Part shown: positions 55,899-64,000 of the stretch, one piece after another | Numbering within the stretch: the stretch's first letter is position 1 | Layout: every line of letters begins with the position of its first letter | Source of the DNA: Chamaecrista fasciculata | Lineage: Eukaryota; Streptophyta; Magnoliopsida; Fabales; Fabaceae | Assembly: GCA_003254925.1 (NCBI GenBank) | Contig: QANZ01023999.1 | Location: 125,008 to 189,007 of the forward strand | Direction of reading: 5' to 3' | Length of the DNA stretch: 64,000 bases | Position numbers and translations under genes: made by a program | The notes under the pieces: generated by a model | Told to the model about the DNA's origin: nothing | The model's input: the letters and a program-made list of their open reading frames with translations, nothing else | Database searches by the model: none

Positions 55899-56400
55899 AT
55901 CATTAGACAATACATAAGATTAGAGTATATATGGTAGTGTAACACAAAAGTCGATACAAGTTTCTACCTACTCCATTGCCCATACTGACGATTAGGACTT
56001 AACATAAAGGAATAGAAACTACTATACACATACGATGAAACATATATTACTGATATATATAGACCAAACTCACTTATTAGCTTTTAATTAGAATATTAGA
56101 TATATAAAAGTCTTAATTGTCAACAAATATTAATTACCCTCAACCCTGCATCCATCTATCTCAAGTAGATCAGAGAAAGAGAATTTTATAGAAACGAATA
56201 AAATTACAATATACAAACAAATAATTAACATATTTTAGAAACAAATCCAGGTACATCAAGAAAATCACGACACAAATTTTATAGCACAACAACATCGATC
56301 TAGAGGCTACATTAAGTTCCTCAACCACCACCATATATATATCATAAAAACTTAATAATACCAACAATATATATAGTGTACACTATATATTAGGCAGACA
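55899..56400. other. 3' flank of the ankyrin/PGG gene
   Basis: Probable 3' untranslated region and flank of the minus-strand gene. Parts are repeated inverted at 51.6-51.8 kb. No gene. Confidence 0.6.
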
Positions 56401-57354
56401 CTAAATTGGCACTTGAATGTTGTAACGGTTGCATTTCTTGACCACCCAAATAATAAAGCGGATTGTGGTTAATATTCCAATGAGGCCGAGCAATCCCATC
56501 CAAGCGAGTAGTGAAAAATAATACATAGAATAATTAGGATCTTGAAACCAAATTATTTTTTTAGGGGTTAATAACATGATGAGGACAGAAAGGTAGGATA
56601 GTGCTAAGGCTGAGACAGTGACGCACATACCTAAGGATAACACCCAAATGAAAGCTTTATTCCTAAGAGGAAATCCACTTACAAGCAAGAGTGTCAAACT
56701 AAGTGATGACACGAATGAGATGGTATTACAAATTATATATGTTTCAAACTTCGCTGAGTCCAGGAAAAATAACACTGGCTGCCCAGGACAAATGTGATCA
56801 CCATCTTCAATCCTGGCGCAATCTAGGGGCGATGATGATGGTGATGGTGATGATAAATTTTGTTGAATGAAGGAACCAGGTGGGTTGATTAAGGCTTGAA
56901 AAGTTATGGTTGCCATAACAGTTGACACTAAACTTAGATTTCCTCTCATCTCATCTATCCATTTCTCTTCATCGTGTTCCAACCACTTTACTATGGTCTT
57001 CAAAATCCTTATACACCAATATCCTATACTCTTCAATACCTTTATATAGCAATTCTTCTTTTGATCATCAACCTCAGCAACATTATTATTATTGCAAGCT
57101 GTTGATTCTACTACTACTGCTGATGGAAGGTGTGGTGGATCAATAATGCCTATTCCATTAGAAGCTTCTTTAATTCCGATGATGCCAGCGTTCATCAACA
57201 TCACTTGTATTTCAAGAATCTTGTAGTCCTCTTTTGGACTACGCTTTACCATATCATGCACCGTAAAACCCATCTCATTCTTCATGCATGCCGCTTCTCT
57301 TATTTCAGAAATTGTCACCAGGTATCTTACAATCTAATTATAGTAAACATGTTA

Positions 57355-57389
<35 letters not shown>

Positions 57390-58881
57390 GGGTTAGTTTA
57401 TGATGCAAAGTTTGTTTTAGGGCATGAGATGTAATGGATTCTGAGCCAATAAAATACTTAATTTTTTTAACCAATCAAAATTGTGTATGAAGTCACATTA
57501 CTAGTTGCATGCAACTAACCCTTCCATATATCATAATCTTGTTGGCTTATGACCCATTGCATCTTATGCCTTAAAATAAACTTTGCATCATAGTCTAACA
57601 CATATATTATACTAGGGGCTTTCCGTGCCCTAACGGACACGGAAATATGTATGTAATGTTTGATTTGACATTTATAGTTATTCAATGACTAAATAGTATA
57701 TTTCTATTATTCAAGGACTAAATCGTTAGAAGTGTGAAAATTAAAAGACCAAATAATAAGTTTTCACTTTCTTAAATCTCATATACTATTTTCTCTCTCC
57801 CATTATTTATACAGTTAGCCAATTATCAAGTTCCGCATGTTTATTTTTTGTTTTTTTAATTTTTAATTTAATTATTTTTGACTAACCAAAAGCACCCTCA
57901 CACATATAATATAGTATAAATATAAATATAAATATAAATATAGATATATCACAAATTAAACTTACATGTTAGTATATGTTATACATCACAAACTTACAAG
58001 TCCCCAATGATATAAATAATAGAGACAATAATTGATCAATCATTTTTTGTTCTTATTTTGATATTGCATTTGTTTAGAAACATGTCTTAGTCTGAACCCT
58101 CCAGACTTATTAACTCATCTAAATCTTTTGCCTACAAAAAAAGAATCCCCTAACTCCCTAATCCCTCAATCACCTCAGTAAATTTCAGTTACTTTCTTCT
58201 TAAAACTAATCATATTATATTCTATGTAAAAAAAAGAAAAAGTGATGAAGTATATCTATATTGTACCTGAACTTGTTTGAACATGATAGCCAAATGGAGA
58301 ACAGTATTGGCACCTTCAACATCAGGGCTCGTCAAGTTGAGAAGCTTGCCAGTAACACAAATCTCGAGTTCCACCAATGCTTTTAAAGTTTCCAAATGAT
58401 TATATATAACACACAAATGAAATACACTTTTTCTATTAATGTCACGAAAACTCAAAGACTCTGCCTTCACTCTCACTAACTCTTTTACTACTTCTGTTCT
58501 TCCTCTCATAGCTGCATAGTGTAGTGGAATTCTACCTTCTTCATTAGGAACCAAACATACCTCACTATTTGCTTTCAGCAACTCCTTCACAATGTCCACG
58601 TGGCCCTCTGCAGATGCCACGTGGATGGGTGTGTTTCCACAGGAGTCTAACTCAAGAGCAAGTTTGGGATTATGAGAGAGAAGGGCTTTTGTGAAATCAA
58701 CATGGCCAAGCAAAGTTGAAATATGTAAGGGAGTTTCAGCAAAAGATGTTTGTGAAATTTTGAAGAGGATTAATGGATTTTGTTGTATCAATGAATTTAA
58801 AATTGATACATTTCCTGTGTATGATGCCTCATAGAGAATACTCATTGGTTCGTTGTTTCCATGAAGATGGGAAGTGCTCAT
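56401..58881 (-). CDS. Ankyrin-repeat / PGG-domain membrane protein (ACD6-like family)
   Basis: Two exons, 58267-58881 and 56401-57333, joined at CAG|GTACAA ... AATTAG|ATT, encode 515 residues. Exon 1 carries about five ankyrin repeats (ETPLHISTLLGHVDFTKALL, NTPIHVASAEGHVDIVKELL, RIPLHYAAMRGRTEVVKELV and others). Exon 2 continues the last repeat (IVRYLVTISEIREAACMKNE), then a cytosolic linker, then the PGG-type region with four hydrophobic segments from about residue 360 to the end (YIICNTISFVSSLSLTLLL, KAFIWVLSLGMCVTVSALAL and two more). Family members sit in plasma membrane or ER membranes and several act in plant defence signalling. The intron holds a TA run, a TA-flanked MITE and a Helitron end. 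A hAT element is inserted 14-22 bases upstream of the ATG, so the original leader is cut. Confidence 0.88.
57357..57386. repeat. (TA)n microsatellite
   Basis: A simple TA run within the PGG intron, close to the acceptor of exon 2. Confidence 0.9.
57401..57590. mobile_element. Small MITE with TA flanks (copy 2) in the PGG intron
   Basis: Ends TGATGCAAAGTTTGTTTTAG and TAAAATAAACTTTGCATCA are inverted and flanked on both sides by TA. It is related over most of its length to the element at 1162-1390. Confidence 0.75.
57612..57790 (-). mobile_element. Helitron 3' end in the PGG intron
   Basis: On the minus strand the stem GTGTCC-GTTA-GGGCAC (57640-57625) is followed 9 bases later by CTAG (57615-57612) and T, matching the Helitron terminus at 33425. 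The sequence TCTCTATTATTTATATC on the minus strand near 58026 resembles a Helitron 5' end, but the expected A before it is absent. The body may therefore extend to about 58026. Confidence 0.68.
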
Positions 58882-58903
58882 TTTTTAATTGCTCTCTTAG
58901 ACC

Positions 58904-59570
58904 CAGTGGCAGAGCCAGGTTTTTTGGTTAGGGGGCCGAAAATTTTTTTTGGCCAAAATCTTATTTTAGTCCTTAATGCTTATCTAAAGTTTTGTTTTGG
59001 TCCCCTAATGTTCGGATTTGAGACGAGAAAAATATGCCTATATTCAATAGTTAAGGATCAATTATAAATTCTTTTGAAAATATTAAGGACCAAAACAGAA
59101 CAAAAAATTAGTAAGGACCAAAACAGAACAAAAAATTATTAAGGACCAAAACAAAACAAAAAATTATTAAGGACCAAAACAAAACAAAAAATTATTAAGG
59201 ACCAAAACAAAACCAAAAATTATTAAGGACCAAAACAAAACAAAAAATCATTAAGGACCAAAGTAAAACTTTAGGTAAAAATTAGGGATTAAAAGTAAAA
59301 CTTTAGGTAAAAATTAGGGATTAAAATAAGATTTGGTCTTATTTTTCAAAAAGATTCTGAAGCATTGTCCAAAGCAAAGTAGATACAATTGTGAAAAAAA
59401 TTGAAGAACCTGGGTTTTGAATCCTCTCCCCCATCAACTCAAATTGATGTTGTCATGAGGCATTAACCATTGTGGCAAGGGCCACATATAAACATATTGC
59501 ATATACTTAATGTATTATACTAAATTTCGAGAGGGCCATGGCCTCTGCTGGCCCCCTCCCTCCGCCACTG
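58904..59570. mobile_element. hAT element inserted in the PGG leader
   Basis: 667 bp with inverted ends CAGTGGCAGAGCC and CTCCGCCACTG and a perfect 8-bp target duplication CTTAGACC (58896-58903, 59571-59578). It contains a second foldback element at about 58953-59335. It has no transposase. A 33-bp unit (CCTCCGCCACTGCTTAGACC plus TCTAGC-type flank) is tandemly repeated just outside its right end (about 59557-59625). Confidence 0.9.
58953..59335. mobile_element. Foldback MITE with internal 'aaggaccaaaacaaaacaaa' array, nested in the hAT element
   Basis: GGCCAAAATCTTATTTTAGTCC is mirrored by GGATTAAAATAAGATTTGGTC. Between 59070 and 59265 a unit of about 30 bp (ATTATTAAGGACCAAAACAAA) is repeated six to seven times in tandem. 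Target duplication not resolved. Confidence 0.65.
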
Positions 59571-59629
59571 CTTAGACCCTAGCTAACTTTCCCTCCGCCA
59601 CTGCTTAGACCCTAGCTAACTTATCATCA

Positions 59630-60212
59630 CGCATATTAAAATATTGATACATTAATTTATAGTCTTCATTACTAGAACTTTTAAGTTTTAGTTAAAATTC
59701 AGTAAAATTAAAACCACATAAGTTACTTAATGGAAATAGATATTTTTGTAAGCATATTCGCTTGTAACAGTTTGGTGAAATGTGACAAGACTTGGTAGCT
59801 TAGGAGAGAGCATGGAATACTTCCAATTTGGTGGGCTGCCTCTAAATAACGCCTTTATTTCTACTTGTCTTTTTTCGTTCATATAAATTAAAATGAAAAG
59901 AATACGTGAGTTTAATTTATAAGGTAAAAGAGAAAACTAGAATGAAGGATCTTTTGTTTTTTTCTTTTTAAATTTACTTTAGTTGTTAACTAATTTATTT
60001 TTTAATAATTATTATTAGATTTCTATTCTGTGTATTAATTAAATTAAAAAAAAAATATATTGCCATGCTTGATGCTAGCTCCAATCAAAACCAAATTATT
60101 GGAGGCATGGCGGTAGGAGATTGGTAGGAGTGTAGGACTATATATATGGGCCTTTCTTTTTTCTTTTTTTTTTCACCAAAATGTAAATCTATCGGACAGC
60201 CTAACTTTATTC
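59630..60212. other. Intergenic, AT-rich
   Basis: Probably includes the original promoter of the minus-strand PGG gene, displaced by the hAT insertion. No gene recognised. Confidence 0.4.
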
Positions 60213-60223
60213 NNNNNNNNNNN
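60213..60223. other. assembly gap (11 Ns)
   Basis: Eleven unknown bases, at a point where the left part of a hAT-like element is missing, so more sequence may be lost than the Ns show. Confidence 0.98.
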
Positions 60224-60524
60224 TATATTAAAAATATACATAAAATATATATTTAATCTTAATTAAATCAACTTTTTTTAACAATTAAGTCAAATTAAAT
60301 GTCTTCATTAATAAAAACATCATTAAATTGATCCAAAATTAATTATTTTACCAATATATACAAGTTAAATTATATATAGAATGAATAAAAAAATTAAAAA
60401 AAAATATTTTTTTGGCCCGGCCGGACCCGGCCAGACCCGGTGACCCGGCCCGGCCCGGGTCTGTACCGGGCCGGGTCTCGGGCCGACCAGAAACCCGGCC
60501 CGGCCCGGCCCGTGTACACCCCTA
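60224..60524. mobile_element. Partial GC-rich hAT MITE
   Basis: The AT-rich part (TTAATCTTAATTAAATCAAC, ATTAATTATTTTACCAATAT) is the inverse of the interior of 54605-55169. A subterminal GGCCCGGCC block and a CACCCCTA end follow. The opposite end is lost in the small gap. Confidence 0.75.
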
Positions 60525-61270
60525 GCTGAAGTTAGTGTTTGTACTTTGTAGAGTATAGAATTTATTCAAAGCTGAATTTGTCCATATTCCACTTTTCTTT
60601 GAGGCTTTAAGCCTTTAAGGTACAACTCATTAAAGTAATTTTTTTATAATTAAAGACGGAAGTATCAAATGTATTATGTATATCTTACCGGTAATAATAA
60701 ATACTTATTTTTATATATAAAAATATGATATTATTAATCTTTATATGTTGATATTATATATAATTTTAATATTAAATATAAAGTATTATATATATATATT
60801 AAAATAATTAAGTAGTATATTCATATTAATAATTATGTTTTTGGAGATATATTTAAAAAATAATAAAAATATTTTTTATATTAATAAAAATAAGAGTATG
60901 AAGATTGATTTTTGTATCAGTATAAATTTTTTTTTGGGTCAGAATATCAGCATAAATTTAAGCCTTCCATATGTGGCTGATGGAGTATTATGATAGACAA
61001 TGAAGAAGTCCATGGGTTTAAGAAGAAAAAAAGATGAAGTCCATGGCCCATTATTAGTTAACTTGGCCCATTATTGTGTATAAAAAAATGGGCCCATTAT
61101 TAGTAGATAATTGATGGATAGTTAATTTCCAAGTCTAATTTTAAATAACAAGTTCTATTTTAGCACAAAAACAAATTACTGGGTTTCATTTATATAGAAC
61201 TGAGTCTGGGTAGTATCATGGATTATCTATCTAGACCATGAACAATTCAAGTCTGGGTAGTATCATGGAT
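60525..61270. other. Intergenic, with a short direct repeat
   Basis: A 27-bp sequence (GTCTGGGTAGTATCATGGAT plus TATCTAT) occurs at 61204 and 61251. Otherwise AT-rich with no gene. Confidence 0.5.
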
Positions 61271-62945
61271 TATCTATTTTAAAGTTGTATAGGGATAAAA
61301 ATTATAAAAATAAAGGAGGATAAAATAGTGTTATTTTGGTGTTTGTTTTAGTGTTAGTAAAGTGGTATGATAAATGATTGCCTCGAAATTTGTGATAAAG
61401 GAGAAGTTAATAAATGAGAATTTTGTAGCTGTATGGTAAAGGAGGTTGGAGGTGTGAATTTGGGACCAAAATGTAATTTTCGAGTACTAAATTGTAAATT
61501 TTTTTGGACTAGATTATATATATTTCCTGTTTACTGTCTTTTAATTTTATTTTAAAATTTTGATACTACAAAAAATATTACCCATGTGTATAATAGATGA
61601 GGGACCAAAATGTATATTTTTTGGGGTATGAATTATGTATTTTTCTAAATTTTATTCTTCAGTAGTTGCAGAACCAAAAATATTAGCCATATATATACTG
61701 AATGATGGACCAATATGTATATTTTTTTATATGAATTATACATTTTTTCTCAATAGTGTATAGTACAAAATATATTATCCATACATATACGGGAAGAGTG
61801 ACCAAACTGTAAAGTTTTGGGATTCGAGAATTATAATTTTTTTTCGTATATTGATTTTTTTTATTTTTTCACCACAAAAAATTACTCTTATATGTGTTAG
61901 AGTAGGGACCAAACTGTAATTAAATTTTCACACCACAAAAAATATATTTTTTCTCATTAATGTTTCTGAAATATGCTTATAAATTTTTACACCACAAAAA
62001 ATATTACCCTGGAATAATTATATTAGTAAAGGAGGGACCATAATGTATATTTTTGGGATCTGATTACACTAAAAAAATATTATTAAAGTTGGACTGATAT
62101 GTAATTTTTGTTGTTGAATGAGACAACAAAAAATATTACCCATATATTCAAAATTGAAGAAATTAAATTATAACAAACAAAAAAATATTATTAAAGTTTT
62201 GGGAATTGAATTATATTTTTTTTTCTATTTTGATTTTTTTTATATTTTTACACTTCAAAAAATATTACTTATATATATATAACAGAGGAAAGACCAAATT
62301 GTAAAGTTTTGGGGAAAGAATTATATATTTTTTCCCATTACTGTTTTTTTAAATATGTTCACAAATTTGTATACCACAAAAAATATTACCCATATATATA
62401 CTGCAGGAGGGACCAAAATCTATATTTTTAGGTTCTTGATTATATATTTTATCTCATGGATCAAAATGTAAATAACATGGACTTAATTATTTTATTTAAA
62501 ATTTTGACTCTAAAAATATTATTAAAATAATTGAAAAATAGAGGAAAGAATACCAATATATCAAAAATTATATATTTTGATGACTCAAGTATTGACTTAT
62601 TGAGTTGGTATAATTTCAAGGACTAAAATTATTTTTTAAGTAAATTAATATAAATTATATATATAATATAATATAATAGAGAGAGAGAGAGAGTAAGAAA
62701 AAAAAAGAAAATAGTAAGAAAAGATAAATGGAGAGAAAAAGTTGTAAGGGTAATAAATAAAAATATTTTAATATGCCATTTGAGTATTTCATTATTTTAT
62801 AGTAAAAAGTAGATAACTATAAGTAGTTGAGTAGAGATATGTTAGTAATTTTAGAAGATAAAATAGAGATAAAAGAGAAAAAGAAAGGAGGGGAAGAGAT
62901 AAATGAGAAATAAAAACAAATAAAGGAGTTACCAAACACAACCTT
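61270..62945. repeat. Diverged tandem-like repeats within a probable MITE
   Basis: From about 61460 to 62420 a module of roughly 100-130 bp recurs about eight times: GGACCAAAATGTATATTTTT, then a T-rich stretch, then CCACAAAAAATATTACCCAT and ATATATA. Units are much diverged. The stretch ends with ACCAAACACAACC at 62932, similar to the right end of the 54-56 kb element, so the array may be the interior of a large non-autonomous element. No ORF. Confidence 0.55.
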
Positions 62946-64000
62946 AGTCATATGGTAAGGATATTTCCAGAGACTATCTGGTATTCATTTATCTTATGTC
63001 TATCTCTCTAAGCATTATTACACCCTTAAAGTACTCGAAGATCCAAATTGTAAGGTTAGGTGAAGCTAAGAAAATTTCCTTTTGTATAGCAGCCAGACCA
63101 ACTCAACCTTGAAAATAATAAGTTAGGGTCAAGCTTGCTAATTTTGGTTTTTCACACATCTACTTACACATTCATGTATATTTAGATAGAATTAAAATTT
63201 TCATTTTAGTTAAGGAAAAGTATTGTTGGTACTCTTGATCAACGTATGAGATCATTTTCAATTATACCCTCAACGTTTTTTTTTGTCAATTATACCCCCA
63301 ATTGTAACGTCCTAGACTATTATAGCAGAGGGAACAAAAACTCTAAAGAAAAATAGTGTTACACGGCTCTTTTTGAAAACTCAGAACTTAAGGACAATAA
63401 CAAAATACATGAGGTTCAACCTCTACAAAAGCCACACAGGGTCCAATTCAAAATACAGACAATAAAATTACAACTAACTACCTCCTTAGCAACTTCCAGC
63501 CCAAACTTGACAAACCTGAAACCTACACTAAAACACTGAAATGTTGTAGGGTGAGAATCTGGGGGATTCTCAGTAGGGTTTAAATCTCTCTACTTAAATC
63601 ACAGTCCCCACTCAAACACAAACTTCCCACTCAAACACAAACTTCACACAAAGGTTCAGACATGCATATATATCTAACTCAAAAGTAAATAAGCACATAC
63701 ATGTCAAATCAAATAACTCACATTTAATTAACAGTCAGCATATATATCAGTTCTGAATAACTAATAATACATCAATAACTGTAAAACTGGTAAGCTGGTG
63801 GGACTCACGTGTCAACACTTCATCCATATAGGGCCCAGTACCCCTATACAGGAATACCAGCACAACAACACCATATCGTAATGAATAACAATACCATAAA
63901 GCTGGCGGTGACAAATCGTGTCAACCAATACCCCATCATAGGTAACCAACACAAATGTCATGTTCAAATACATGTGGTCATCACGACCTAGGCTTCCGGA
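62946..64000. other. Unassigned, possible LTR-retrotransposon flank
   Basis: From about 63300 the base composition shifts to higher GC and CA-rich sequence (TGTAACGTCCTAGACTATTA onward), with the short repeat CACTCAAACACAAACTTC at about 63608 and 63629. This resembles untranslated retroelement sequence running out of the window, but no protein domain or LTR end was found. Confidence 0.35.

Overview
This is a window of plant nuclear DNA, almost certainly from a eudicot. It is strongly AT-rich, its genes are split by GT-AG introns, and it holds plant-specific families (a CID3/CID4-type ataxin-2 homologue, NF-YA with a miR169-like site, an Alfin-like PHD protein, ankyrin/PGG proteins). Between the genes lies dense, layered transposon debris. 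The species cannot be named from the sequence alone. Three stretches are assembly gaps (190-1159, 20110-20888, 60213-60223).

Layout. 1-3.0 kb: gap, a small TA-flanked MITE and AT-rich DNA. 3.0-11.5 kb (+): a CID4-like poly(A)-binding-protein-interacting gene with 14 coding exons. 11.5-22.5 kb: no gene; a hAT-like element, two LINE relics in opposite orientations, and foldback elements. 22.8-26.95 kb (+): an NF-YA transcription factor with five coding exons, one probable GC-AG intron and a miR169-like site after the stop. 27-30.4 kb: MITEs, a foldback element with a perfect 9-bp target duplication, a GC-rich hAT-like element and a SINE-like sequence. 30.55-35 kb (+): an Alfin-like PHD gene with five exons and a Helitron 3' end in intron 3. 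35-39 kb: MITEs, a captured gene fragment ending at a splice donor, and a four-copy 228-bp tandem array. 39.4-41 kb (-): an intronless mitochondrial carrier CDS. 42.4-44.9 kb: a very long inverted repeat and copia debris. 44.9-51.1 kb (+): a truncated PGG gene copy whose probable leader intron has taken in a complete, young Ty1/copia retrotransposon. 51.2-56 kb: further insertions, including a hAT element inside a larger element. 56.4-58.9 kb (-): a two-exon ankyrin-repeat/PGG membrane protein gene with a hAT insertion just upstream of its ATG. 59-64 kb: transposon remnants and diverged repeats, with no gene recognised.

The genes are ordinary, mostly single-copy plant genes with unrelated roles (mRNA fate, CCAAT-box transcription, histone reading, mitochondrial transport, ankyrin/PGG membrane signalling). 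They do not form a cluster with a shared function. The most informative region is 43.9-59.6 kb. It contains an inverted, tail-to-tail duplication of a PGG gene in which the two copies have collected different insertions, so each copy serves partly as the empty-site control for the other. The second theme is a set of foldback elements with 'ttggtccc'-type arms. Three have exact 9-bp target duplications, so they look like non-autonomous Mutator-like elements; transcribed, they would form long hairpins.
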